A stretch of DNA of 35,495 nt from Nocardia veterana NBRC 100344 (lineage in GTDB: Bacteria > Actinomycetota > Actinomycetes > Mycobacteriales > Mycobacteriaceae): positions 1 through 35,495 of the forward strand of contig NZ_BAGM01000055.1 in NCBI RefSeq assembly GCF_000308855.1. The letters are read 5' to 3'. The notes beneath the pieces are model-generated. The model ran no database searches, was not told the DNA's origin, and saw only the letters and a list, made by a program, of their open reading frames with translations. The stretch's first letter is position 1. Each line of letters opens with the position of its first letter. Shown here piece by piece: positions 27,841 to 35,487 of the stretch. A program made the translations under genes and the position numbers.

Positions 27841-29190
27841 GTGACTTTTCCAGTCCTGGCAGACGGCGTCGATGTGCACGGTGGGGCGGTTCTGGCATAT
27901 ATCCCCAGTCCGCCACGAGGCGTATGGGATGTGGGCCCGTTCCCGCTGCGTGCGTACGCGATCTGCATCATCATCGGCATCATCGTCGCGATCTGGTGGG
28001 GCGAGCGGCGCTGGCGGGAGCGCGGTGGCCAGCCCGGCGCGGTACTGGATGTGGCGATGTTCGCGGTCCCGTTCGGACTCGTCGGCGGCCGGCTCTACCA
28101 CGTGGCCACCGACTGGGAAAAGTACTTCGGCGCGGGCGGGCATCCGATCAACGCGCTGAAGATCTGGGAGGGCGGGCTCGGCATCTGGGGTGCGGTGCTG
28201 CTCGGTGGCATCGGCGCCTGGATCGGCTGCCGGGTGTATCGAATTCCGTTGCCCGCCTTCGGTGACGCCATCGCCCCGGCGATTCTGCTCGCGCAGGCCA
28301 TCGGCCGCCTCGGCAACTACTTCAATCAGGAGCTCTACGGCCGCAAGACCGATCTGCCGTGGGGGCTCGAGATCTATCTGCGCTTCGACTCCGACGGCCA
28401 GCTGGACATGATGAACGGCGTGTCCACCGGCGTGGTGGAGAAGGTGGTGCAGCCGACCTTCCTCTACGAGCTGATCTGGAATCTGCTCGGCGTCCTGGTG
28501 CTGGTGGCGGTCGACAAACGCTGGCGGATCGGCCACGGTCGGCTGTTCGCCCTGTATGTCGCGCTCTACACCTTCGGCCGCTTCTGGGTCGAGCTGCTGC
28601 GCGACGACGAGGCCACCCACATCTTCGGCATCCGCGTCAACTCCTACACCTCCGCGATCGTATTCCTGTGCGCGCTGGTCTATTTCGTCCTCGCCACCAA
28701 GGGCCGCGAAACGGCCGCGCAGCTGGCTCCCGGTGGTGACCGGCCGTGGCCGTGGCAGTGGGGCGCGCTGCGCCGCCACGGCGCCGCCCAGCAGGTCGCG
28801 ACGGGAAGCGGCGCCGAGGCCGCGGGCGCGAGCCCCGACACGACGCCGGCGAGCGGCAGCGCCGTGGAATCGGCGGAATCCGAGGCATCGGGCAAGGGCC
28901 CGGAGATTCCGGACGAGTCGGACGGTGGTTCGCCCGCGACGACGCAATCCACCGAATCGGACGCGGTTGGTCCGACCACCGCCGCGGAATCCACCGGCGA
29001 TTCGGCCGACTCGACCGGCGCATCGGGCGAATCCACCGATGAATCGGACAACTCCACCGGCACCGGCAACGATCCGGTCGCCGACGGCGATGACACCGGT
29101 GCGGCCGAAGTCGCGGCACCGGCGGGCGGTACCGCAGGCCCGGGCTCGGGCACCCGGGGTAAGGGCCCGAAGAAGGCGAACAAGAGCTGA
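27841..29190 (+). CDS. lgt: Prolipoprotein diacylglyceryl transferase with long acidic tail
   Basis: Lgt transfers diacylglycerol to the lipobox cysteine of prolipoproteins, including the lipoproteins encoded in this window. The seven-helix core (about residues 1-290) has YIPSPPRGVWDVGPFPLRAYA, GGRLYHVATDW with H87, and the signature GRLGNYFNQELYG with the invariant R156; VELLRDDEAT follows. The remaining roughly 160 residues are a hydrophilic low-complexity tail rich in Ser, Glu, Asp, Thr and Gly, ending in a basic patch (KGPKKANKS). A similar disordered extension exists in mycobacterial Lgt but not in E. coli. The GTG at 27841 is chosen over the longer frame from 27640 because of the leaderless TACGGT before it. 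Confidence 0.95.
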   Translation: MTFPVLADGVDVHGGAVLAYIPSPPRGVWDVGPFPLRAYAICIIIGIIVAIWWGERRWRERGGQPGAVLDVAMFAVPFGLVGGRLYHVATDWEKYFGAGGHPINALKIWEGGLGIWGAVLLGGIGAWIGCRVYRIPLPAFGDAIAPAILLAQAIGRLGNYFNQELYGRKTDLPWGLEIYLRFDSDGQLDMMNGVSTGVVEKVVQPTFLYELIWNLLGVLVLVAVDKRWRIGHGRLFALYVALYTFGRFWVELLRDDEATHIFGIRVNSYTSAIVFLCALVYFVLATKGRETAAQLAPGGDRPWPWQWGALRRHGAAQQVATGSGAEAAGASPDTTPASGSAVESAESEASGKGPEIPDESDGGSPATTQSTESDAVGPTTAAESTGDSADSTGASGESTDESDNSTGTGNDPVADGDDTGAAEVAAPAGGTAGPGSGTRGKGPKKANKS

Positions 29191-29219
29191 GCGGCCGTCC
29201 GCTCGAAGAGGAGGACTTG

Positions 29220-29672
29220 GTGACCGACCCCTATCAGCCGCAGCCCGGCTACGGCCCGCAGTACGGTGCGCCCGGTACCGGCCCGGGCACCCCGTACGGA
29301 CAGCCCGGCTACGGCCAGCCCGGCTACGGCCAGCCGTACGGTCAGCCCGCCGACCCGTACGCCCAGCCCTACGGTCCGCCGCCGGGTTACGCGCCCGCGC
29401 CCTACGGCATGGATCCCGAGGCGCCCTACGGCCGCAACATGTACGGCGAGCCCTATTCGGACAAATCGAAGCTGACCGCGGGTCTGCTGCAGTTGTTCGT
29501 CGGTGGCCTCGGTGTAGGCCGTTTCTACCTCGGCTACACCGGCATCGGTATCGCGCAGCTCGTGGTCACCGTCTTCACCTGCGGACTGGGCGGGATCTGG
29601 CCGTTCATCGACGCGATCCTGATCCTCACCGGCAAGGTCCGCGACCCCTACAACCGCCCCCTGCAGGAGTGA
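29220..29672 (+). CDS. TM2-domain membrane protein with PGYGQ-repeat N-terminus
   Basis: A 150-residue protein. Residues 1-75 are a Pro/Gly/Tyr/Gln-rich disordered region with repeated PGYGQ and PYG units. Residues about 80-140 form a TM2 domain: KSKLTAGLLQLFVGGLGVGRFYLGYTG, then a second helix in IAQLVVTVFTCGLGGIWPFIDAILIL. The G-x-H/R-FYLG motif between helices is intact. TM2 proteins have no assigned biochemical role; the position between lgt and pyk is shared with M. tuberculosis. GAGGAG at 29208-29213 supports the GTG at 29220 over the TTG at 29217. Confidence 0.86.
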   Translation: MTDPYQPQPGYGPQYGAPGTGPGTPYGQPGYGQPGYGQPYGQPADPYAQPYGPPPGYAPAPYGMDPEAPYGRNMYGEPYSDKSKLTAGLLQLFVGGLGVGRFYLGYTGIGIAQLVVTVFTCGLGGIWPFIDAILILTGKVRDPYNRPLQE

Positions 29673-29764
29673 TATGCCATGTCGATCGGTGATGTGAGGT
29701 GGGTCATATTTTCGTCGATCGCCAGTGACGGGTGTGCCGATCAGCGGGACATCTTGTACAGGAC

Positions 29765-29770
29765 TAGGCT
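29765..29770 (+). promoter_or_regulatory. Leaderless -10 hexamer of pyk
   Basis: TAGGCT is followed by 6 nt and then GTG 29777, the same hexamer and spacing as at hisA. The ATG at 29780 is then the second codon. Confidence 0.6.
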
Positions 29771-29776
29771 CGGTTC

Positions 29777-31198
29777 GTGATGCGACGGACAAAGATTGTG
29801 TGCACCCTCGGGCCGGCGACCGCCACCGAGGACCGGATCCGCGAACTTGTCGACAGCGGCATGGATGTGGCCCGGTTGAATTTCAGTCACGGGGAACACG
29901 CCGATCACGCCGAGAACTATCACAAGGTGCGGCACGCGGCCGATCAGATGGGCCGTGCCGTCGGCATTCTCGCCGACCTCCAGGGGCCGAAGATTCGCCT
30001 GGGCAGATTCATCGACGGCCGCACCACGTGGGCGACGGGCGAGGAGGTGCGGATCACGGTCGACGACGTGGACGGCACCCACGATCGCGTCTCCACCACC
30101 TACAAGCAGCTCGCCGAGGACGCCAAGGCCGGTGACCGGCTGCTCGTCGACGACGGCAAGGTCGGTCTGACCGTGGTCCGCGTCGAGGGCAACGACGTCG
30201 TCTGCCGGGTCACCGAGGGCGGGCCGGTCTCCAACAACAAGGGCGTGTCGTTGCCCGGGATGGACGTCTCCGTTCCGGCCTTGTCCGACAAGGACATCCA
30301 GGACCTGGAGTTCGCGCTGAAGCTCGGCGTCGACTTCATCGCCCTGTCGTTCGTGCGCTCGCCCTCGGATGTGGAGCTGGTGCACGACGTGATGGATCGC
30401 GTCGGCCGGCGGGTTCCGGTGATCGGCAAACTCGAGAAGCCCGAAGCGATCGACAACCTGGAAGCGATCGTGCTCGCCTTCGACGCGATCATGGTGGCGC
30501 GCGGTGATCTCGGTGTCGAACTGCCGCTCGAGCAGGTGCCGCTGGTGCAGAAGCGGGCCATCCAGATGGCCAGGGAGAACGCCAAACCCGTCATCGTGGC
30601 CACCCAGATGCTGGAATCGATGATCGGCAACTCCCGCCCCACCCGCGCGGAGGCCTCCGATGTGGCCAATGCCGTGCTCGACGGCGCCGATGCGGTGATG
30701 CTCTCCGGTGAGACCTCGGTCGGCCAGTATCCGATCGAAGCGGTGCGCACCATGGCGCGCATCGTGCACGCCGTGGAATCGGAATCCTCGACCCGGGTGC
30801 CGCCGCTGACCCACGTGCCGCGGACCAAGCGTGGTGTCATCTCCTATGCCGCCCGCGATATCGGCGAACGGCTCAATGCCAAGGCGCTGGTCGCGTTCAC
30901 CCAGTCCGGCGATACGGTGCGCCGGCTGGCCCGGCTGCACACCCCGCTGCCGCTGCTGGCGTTCACTCCGCTGCCGGAGGTGCGCAGCCAGCTCGCGCTG
31001 ACCTGGGGTGTGGAGACGTTCATCGTGCCGCCGGTCGGCACCACCGACGAGATGATCGGCCAGGTCGACAAGGAACTGCTCTCGCTGAACCGGTACGCCA
31101 AGGGCGATCTGGTCGTGATCGTGGCCGGTTCCCCGCCGGGTACGGTCGGCTCGACGAACCTGATCCACGTGCATCGCATCGGCGAGGAGGACCACTGA
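29777..31198 (+). CDS. pyk: Pyruvate kinase
   Basis: Pyruvate kinase transfers phosphate from phosphoenolpyruvate to ADP in the last step of glycolysis. The 473-residue protein has RRTKIVCTLGPAT, VARLNFSHG, the catalytic-lysine block VIGKLEKPEAIDNL, the metal-binding MVARGDLGVELPLE, and ATQMLESMI; the C-terminal allosteric domain ends with SPPGTVGSTNLIHVHRI. The length is normal. GTG 29777 and ATG 29780 are adjacent in-frame starts with no ribosome site; the leaderless TAGGCT favours 29777. tesB begins one base after the stop. Confidence 0.96.
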   Translation: MMRRTKIVCTLGPATATEDRIRELVDSGMDVARLNFSHGEHADHAENYHKVRHAADQMGRAVGILADLQGPKIRLGRFIDGRTTWATGEEVRITVDDVDGTHDRVSTTYKQLAEDAKAGDRLLVDDGKVGLTVVRVEGNDVVCRVTEGGPVSNNKGVSLPGMDVSVPALSDKDIQDLEFALKLGVDFIALSFVRSPSDVELVHDVMDRVGRRVPVIGKLEKPEAIDNLEAIVLAFDAIMVARGDLGVELPLEQVPLVQKRAIQMARENAKPVIVATQMLESMIGNSRPTRAEASDVANAVLDGADAVMLSGETSVGQYPIEAVRTMARIVHAVESESSTRVPPLTHVPRTKRGVISYAARDIGERLNAKALVAFTQSGDTVRRLARLHTPLPLLAFTPLPEVRSQLALTWGVETFIVPPVGTTDEMIGQVDKELLSLNRYAKGDLVVIVAGSPPGTVGSTNLIHVHRIGEEDH

Positions 31199-31199
31199 G

Positions 31200-32111
31200 G
31201 TGAGCGCATCACTGGGCGAATCGGTCGAGACCGATCGCGAGACCACCGGGCAGGACGATCTCGCGGTGCTGCTCGGCCTGCTCGATCTCGAGGAGATCGG
31301 CGAGGACGTGTTCCTCGGCCATCACCCGGAGAAGGTGTGGAGTCGCACGTTCGGCGGGCAGTTGGTGGCGCAGGCGATCATCGCGGCGGGTCGGACGGTC
31401 GGACCGGGTCGCCCGGTGCATGCGGTCAACGCGCATTTCGTCCGCGGCGGTGACGTTCGCAAACCGATCGAGTACCGGGTCGAGCGGCACCGCGACGGGC
31501 GGGCGTTCGCCAACCGCACGGTGACCGCGTATCAGGACGATCAGGAATTGTTCGTGATGCTGGCGGCGTTCCAGGACTGGGCCAAGGGGCTGGAGCATGC
31601 CGCCCCGCAGCCTCAGGTTCCGGATCCGGACAGCCTGCCGCGGGTGGAGGAGTCGTTCTGCGGGCTCGAGGACAAGCTGCAGATGTTCGTCCAGGCGCCG
31701 CATCCGATCGATATGCGCTACACCAACGACCCGGCGTGGGTGCTCAAAGGCACCGGCGGCACCCTGAACCACAATCGTGTGTGGATGAAGGCCGACGGCA
31801 CCCTGCCCGACGATCCGCTGATCCACGTTGCGGTTCTGGGCTATTCGTCGGATACGACGGTCCTGGACTCGATCATCACCACCCACGGCCTGTCGTGGGG
31901 CTTCGACCGGATCGTGGCGGCGACGGTGAACCATTCGATCTGGTTCCACCGTCCCTTCCGGTTCGACGCCTGGGCCCTGTACGCGACGCAGTCACCGGTG
32001 GCGGCCGGTTCGCGCGGCCTGGCCACCGGGCATTTCTACTCTCGGGCGGGCGAACTGCTGGCGACCGTCGTGCAGGAGGGCGTGATCCGGCACTTCCCGG
32101 CGCGCAAGTAG
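31200..32111 (+). CDS. tesB: Acyl-CoA thioesterase II
   Basis: TesB hydrolyses acyl-CoA to free fatty acid and CoA. The 303-residue double hot-dog protein has the N-terminal TFGGQLVAQAIIAAGRTV block and the C-terminal hot-dog with HRPFRFDAWALY (D256), the SPVAAGSRGLATGHFYSRAG Ser/Thr region and VVQEGVIR (Q292), the three positions of the E. coli catalytic Asp-Thr-Gln set. The GTG at 31200 has GAGGAGG about 9 nt upstream within the pyk end. Directly after pyk, as in M. tuberculosis (tesB1), so both are probably one transcript. Confidence 0.94.
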   Translation: MSASLGESVETDRETTGQDDLAVLLGLLDLEEIGEDVFLGHHPEKVWSRTFGGQLVAQAIIAAGRTVGPGRPVHAVNAHFVRGGDVRKPIEYRVERHRDGRAFANRTVTAYQDDQELFVMLAAFQDWAKGLEHAAPQPQVPDPDSLPRVEESFCGLEDKLQMFVQAPHPIDMRYTNDPAWVLKGTGGTLNHNRVWMKADGTLPDDPLIHVAVLGYSSDTTVLDSIITTHGLSWGFDRIVAATVNHSIWFHRPFRFDAWALYATQSPVAAGSRGLATGHFYSRAGELLATVVQEGVIRHFPARK

Positions 32112-32114
32112 GGA

Positions 32115-32519
32115 TCAGATCAGTTCGCGGTTCTCGTCGAAGTCGTAGCTGTCGCGGTGCAGCGCGTGGATCGAATAGGGAACCGCGTCGGCGGTGGTCG
32201 CGATACCGAGCACCAGGCGGTGCTCGAGCGCGGCCAATCCGGATTCCGTCAGCTGATCGGGATCCCCGACCAGGCTGAGTGCGATTTCGTAGGTCCGGCG
32301 CGACCCGGGATCGCGGTCGGGGTGGTCCAGCCGCCACTGAGTCTCCAGGACGGTGTGCGCGGGCTGGTCGGCATCGACGGGGAGGGTGAAGCGCCAGGCG
32401 AAGACATCGTGCTCGGCGAGGTGGTCGTCGACCACGCAGCGCACGGTGTGCACGACGCGGTCGAGCGTTTCCGGTGTGACGTAAACATGGAGTGCAACAT
32501 CCGAAATTCGTTTCGGCAT
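32115..32519 (-). CDS. Hypothetical protein, 134 residues
   Basis: Not recognised. A small soluble protein without signal peptide or membrane segment. The pattern looks like a ferredoxin-like alpha/beta fold: a strand DVALHVYVT, a helix PETLDRVVHTVRCVVDDHLAEH, strands WRFTLPVD and HTVLETQWRLD, then TYEIALSLVGDP, a helix and a final SIHALHRDSYDFDE. The ATG at 32519 has AGGA about 7 nt upstream and a protein-like beginning (MPKRISDV); the longer frame to 32609 is less likely. It is convergent with tesB, only 3 bp apart. It could be a dimeric stress-response-type domain, but this is a guess. Confidence 0.62.
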   Translation of the reverse strand: MPKRISDVALHVYVTPETLDRVVHTVRCVVDDHLAEHDVFAWRFTLPVDADQPAHTVLETQWRLDHPDRDPGSRRTYEIALSLVGDPDQLTESGLAALEHRLVLGIATTADAVPYSIHALHRDSYDFDENRELI

Positions 32520-32627
32520 GTCTGTGTCCTGTTCCGGTGTCGAACCATCGGCGTCGGCAGTTTTCCGGGGGAGTCTAACCCCGGATCCGGATCGGTGGGA
32601 GGGCGGCATGCCCGGCGCCGGACAGGC

Positions 32628-33257
32628 TCAGGCGTGGCGGCCGATTCGCACCGGCTCGATTCCCCACGGCGGGGTCTCGATGCGTCCACCGGGCAGCAGT
32701 ACCAACCGGGGCCGACCGGATTCCGTGCGGGCCGGATCCCGATGCGCGTGCAGGGCGAGCAACAGCGGGACCAGCGTTTCGGCGATCCGGTCCCCGACGG
32801 CGCAGTACTTTTCGCTCGACAACCCCACCGGGTCGGCGATGTTCTCCCGCCCCACGAAGGCGAGATCGTTTCGGGCACTGTCGATTTCGGCAATCGTCCG
32901 GGCCCCGGAAACCTTCGCCACCCGGTAGGCCTCGAGCAGGGTGAAGGTCCGGGAGCGGGCGGTCGGCTCGGAGTCGATGATGTGGTCACGGATCTGCTCG
33001 GTCATCGCGAGAATCAGATCCGCCCGCGCGATCATCTCGGGCTTCAGTTTGCGTGCTGAGAAGTTGCCGGCGTCGCCGCCCAGGCCCGTGATGATCTGTG
33101 CCGCACGGGGTTCGACGCCGAATCCGACCAGTGCCCGGGTGCCGGCGCTCTCCGCGGTCAAATCGTCGATGCCGTGTTCGGCGGCCACGGCGCGGGTCAA
33201 CCGTTCGGCGATGACCGAGCGGCAGACGTTGCCGGTGCAGACGAACAGGACGTGCAT
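32628..33257 (-). CDS. Low-molecular-weight protein tyrosine phosphatase family protein
   Basis: A 209-residue member of the LMW-PTP/arsenate reductase superfamily. The P-loop C7-T-G-N-V-C-R13-S is at the N-terminus in HVLFVCTGNVCRS and the general acid is D142 in ENIADPVG, the DP motif of the Wzb/PtpA group. Tyr-rich DPYG is replaced by DPVG. Actinobacterial relatives often sit with surface polysaccharide genes, but none is adjacent. Residues after about 180 form an extra tail with a PGGRIETPPWGIEPVRIG stretch that I do not recognise. The ATG at 33257 begins exactly at the family start and is preceded by a leaderless TACCGT at 7 nt. Confidence 0.86.
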   Translation of the reverse strand: MHVLFVCTGNVCRSVIAERLTRAVAAEHGIDDLTAESAGTRALVGFGVEPRAAQIITGLGGDAGNFSARKLKPEMIARADLILAMTEQIRDHIIDSEPTARSRTFTLLEAYRVAKVSGARTIAEIDSARNDLAFVGRENIADPVGLSSEKYCAVGDRIAETLVPLLLALHAHRDPARTESGRPRLVLLPGGRIETPPWGIEPVRIGRHA

Positions 33258-33264
33258 GCCCGCT

Positions 33265-33270
33265 ACGGTA
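33265..33270 (-). promoter_or_regulatory. Leaderless -10 hexamer of the LMW-PTP gene
   Basis: TACCGT on the minus strand is followed by 7 nt and then the ATG at 33257. The region further upstream to 33380 is AT-richer than average. Confidence 0.55.
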
Positions 33271-33418
33271 GAGCGGGTTCGGTCCCGGGAGAAGTCGGCG
33301 ACGGCCGAAAACCGCTTATTTCGCTGGATGTTCATTTACCGGTAGCGCGTCGTGCACAAGTGGTTGCCGATATTTCGCTGAGCGGGTGTCCGGGTTCCTC
33401 GGTCCGGCGCTTCCCGGT

Positions 33419-33985
33419 TCACCTGGAATCGTCGGTACCGGAGGCGGATTCGTAGTAGCGCCGCTCGCCAACGACGGGCGCGACGCTGGGTTCGGGACCG
33501 AGATCCGGATTCCGAGCACCCGCGCGCGTGGCGTTGTCGTGCGCGCGCCCGCGGGCGCTGAACAGTGCGCCGCGCATCGGACGGGTCGGGGCGAAGGCGC
33601 CGAGCCCGGTCGGCGTGGTCATATCGTCGTACATGGTGTCGATCCCGCCGCGCAGGAAATAGGCCTCGTGCCAGAATCCTGTGCCGCCGGAATCCCGCAG
33701 AAACCGCTGCCACCAGTCGCGGTGGGGCGCCGAGCGCGTCCAGCGTTCCAGGCTTTCCAGGTCGCGCCAGTACTGCCGGGCGCCCCAGTGCGGCGGAAAC
33801 AACGACCAGATGACGTCTTCGTGCAGGAGTAGTCCGTCGGGTCGGTCCCGGTGTGAGCGATACAGTTTCGGCCCCAGCCCCAGTAGCCGCAGCATGCCGC
33901 GCGGGGTGCGTACCCGCATACCCAGGTAGATCACCACCAGATCCGGATAGCCGGACAGGTCGGCTGTCAGCCGATTCACCCGCAT
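33419..33985 (-). CDS. DUF4188 domain-containing protein
   Basis: A 188-residue protein with the DUF4188 pattern: DLVVIYLGMRVRTPRGMLRLLGLGP at the N-terminus, then QYWRDLESLERWTRS, PHRDWWQRFLRDSGGTGFWHEAYFLRGGIDTMYDDM. Some databases call such proteins monooxygenase family; no cofactor motif is visible and the activity is unknown. The last 45 residues are polar and low in conservation. GAGAGG about 7 nt upstream supports the ATG at 33985; the open frame extending to 34588 is non-coding. It lies 161 bp upstream of the phosphatase gene, same strand. Confidence 0.75.
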   Translation of the reverse strand: MRVNRLTADLSGYPDLVVIYLGMRVRTPRGMLRLLGLGPKLYRSHRDRPDGLLLHEDVIWSLFPPHWGARQYWRDLESLERWTRSAPHRDWWQRFLRDSGGTGFWHEAYFLRGGIDTMYDDMTTPTGLGAFAPTRPMRGALFSARGRAHDNATRAGARNPDLGPEPSVAPVVGERRYYESASGTDDSR

Positions 33986-34023
33986 GCGCGCGACCTCTCT
34001 CGATCCCGGGTCGTGATCCCACC

Positions 34024-34494
34024 CTACGCGGAAAACACGTGCCGGCACCCGGCTCGGTTCGATTCGCGGGTGCGTGCGCCGGCCCGGCGATCTCCCGGTC
34101 GGACGGGGCGAAGCAACAGCGTCATCGGGACGGGTCGGTCGCGCCGAACCGACCGCGATTCCAATGCGATTGGCGCAGAACTGTGCTCGGTTGTCCCGCG
34201 CATTCCACGGCGGACGGAAAGGAACCTGGCGCTGCGCTGAGCCCAGATCCGGTCGAGATCGACCCGATCGGGCCGGGTGCCGAGTTCGGGAAGTTCCTCG
34301 GCGGCCGACATTCGCGCGAGCCGATAGGTCCGGTCCTCGCCGGACTTGACGGCCGGCAGATAGGTGCGGCTGCGGACGGTGATCTGCCCGATCGGGTCGA
34401 CAATATGGGAACGAGGCGCCTTTCCGGGCGCGACGTAGTCGAAGCGGAGCCGATGCCCGGGAACCGCCGTCGCGTAACGCGACCTCGCCGCTGC
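34024..34494 (-). pseudogene. Remnant of a WYL-domain (YafY/DeoR-type) regulator
   Basis: In one minus-strand frame, open from 34494 down to 34024, the translation reads like the C-terminal WYL domain of YafY-type regulators: RLRFDYVAPGKAPRSHIVDP, then IGQITVRSRTYLPAV, GEDRTYRLARMSAAEELPE and DLDRIWAQR. These match the expected WYL sequence of RxxFDY, sRxVdPxG, wYLxA, RTfRLxRi and a final W. The N-terminal helix-turn-helix is absent in all frames upstream; a stop (34495-34497) inside a perfect inverted repeat ends the frame, and the tail after WAQR is not recognisable. No good start codon exists except an internal ATG at 34311. It is best read as a decayed gene fragment. Confidence 0.6.
34469..34483. 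repeat. 15-bp perfect palindrome
   Basis: GTCGCGT-A-ACGCGAC is symmetric around a central A. It lies inside the WYL remnant, 5 bp from the larger inverted repeat at 34488-34525. It could be an operator-like site or chance in GC-rich DNA. Confidence 0.6.
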
Positions 34495-34525
34495 TCACGC
34501 CGATTCGTCGCGGCGTGAGCAGCGG
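34488..34525. repeat. 15-bp perfect inverted repeat with 8-nt loop
   Basis: CCGCTGCTCACGCCG (34488-34502) pairs perfectly with 34511-34525. It sits exactly where the WYL-domain remnant loses its reading frame. It could be a terminator, a recombination scar or a mobile-element footprint. The 264 bp from 34526 to 34789 beyond it hold no gene I can support. Confidence 0.7.
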
Positions 34526-34788
34526 GCAGATGGATGACATTCGGCTGCCGGGATGCGACAGGTTCGGTACGGCCAGGCCGCCCGGCAAGGGCGGGGAACA
34601 CTCGTGCCGAAAACCTGGATCGGGGCCGGTCCGGCTCGCCGCCGTCCCGGCGCTGGATGCGACGAGGGTGGCCCGGCAGCCGGCTCGTCCCGGCGGCTGA
34701 CCGCAGTCCCGGAACCGCGCGCGGCCGGTGGCTGCCCCGCCCGGGGCGCACGCACATCCAGGTCACTCGAGGGGCCGTGGCCGGGCGC

Positions 34789-35487
34789 CTATCCGGTGAC
34801 CTCCGGTGGCAGCTCCCGGTCCGGTACGACCGCGGTTCCGTTCCAGGTGTAGGTGACGGTGACGGGGCCGCCGGCCGGGCAGCAGTTCGGTTCGTCCCCC
34901 GCGATCCACCTGTACTGCACCGTGACCGAGGTGTCGGTGGAGCCGGTCACGGACGTGAAGGCGGTGGGTTTCGCCGCGGCGGTGCCGAGGTAGGTGTTGT
35001 CGTGGAAGAACAGCACGTGTTCCGGCGACGACGCCGTCCCGCGCGGGGTCTGTGCGGTCATCCAGAGCAGGGCCGGGCAGTGTCCGGTGGTGGCCTCGGT
35101 GCCCGCCTGCGGTTGCCAGGGGTCCCCGCCGGGTGCGGTGCCGAGCGTGGCGACGGCGTGCGCGACCACCTCGGAGTTGATATCGAGGCAGTAGCCGTGG
35201 CCGGCCGATTGTGGGGCGGGGCCCTGGTCCTCGGACGGCCGGGCGGTGACGTCCGGTTGCCGGTCGCCCTGTGGGCGAGCGGCGGTGCTCTCCTCCGGCG
35301 GGGCCTGAGGTTCGGCGCTCGGCGCGGGCGGTGGCCGGTGTGCGGCGCTGCTCGCGGTCGTCGCGGCGGGGCGCGTGCTCGTCGTGGTCGGGCCGGCGGT
35401 GACCGGAGCCGACCGGGGATCGGAACAACCGCCGATCACGAATGCGAGTGCGCAGGTGAGCAGTCCGACCGTCCTGCGTGATGCCAT
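34789..35487 (-). CDS. LppP/LprE-family lipoprotein
   Basis: A 232-residue secreted lipoprotein of the mycobacterial LppP/LprE type, function unknown. The signal peptide ends in the lipobox VIGG-C21, preceded by RR and a hydrophobic core. Residues about 25-95 are a Thr/Pro/Ala/Ser-rich linker. The folded part begins near GHGYCLDINSEVVAHAVATL and ends with the family's two-cysteine strand region VTVQYRWIAGDEPNCCPAGG and VTVTYTWNG. The start ATG at 35487 is 8 bases from the window edge, so upstream control cannot be seen. Lipidation would depend on the Lgt encoded at 27841. Confidence 0.87.
   Translation of the reverse strand: MASRRTVGLLTCALAFVIGGCSDPRSAPVTAGPTTTSTRPAATTASSAAHRPPPAPSAEPQAPPEESTAARPQGDRQPDVTARPSEDQGPAPQSAGHGYCLDINSEVVAHAVATLGTAPGGDPWQPQAGTEATTGHCPALLWMTAQTPRGTASSPEHVLFFHDNTYLGTAAAKPTAFTSVTGSTDTSVTVQYRWIAGDEPNCCPAGGPVTVTYTWNGTAVVPDRELPPEVTG

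Noticed and set aside
26812..28947. Long minus-strand open frame opposite trpA and lgt
   Set aside because: Antisense of two conserved genes; translation has no recognisable domain and mirrors third-position GC bias.
29741..31246. Long minus-strand open frame opposite pyk
   Set aside because: Shadow of pyruvate kinase; no domain, no ribosome site.
33986..34588. N-terminal extension of the DUF4188 protein along its open frame
   Set aside because: The upstream translation is Arg/Pro-rich and not protein-like; a ribosome site precedes the ATG at 33985, and the WYL remnant occupies another frame there.
34534..35481. Plus-strand open frame opposite the LppP/LprE gene
   Set aside because: Antisense to a lipoprotein with lipobox and family cysteines; the plus frame is low-complexity Arg/Gly.
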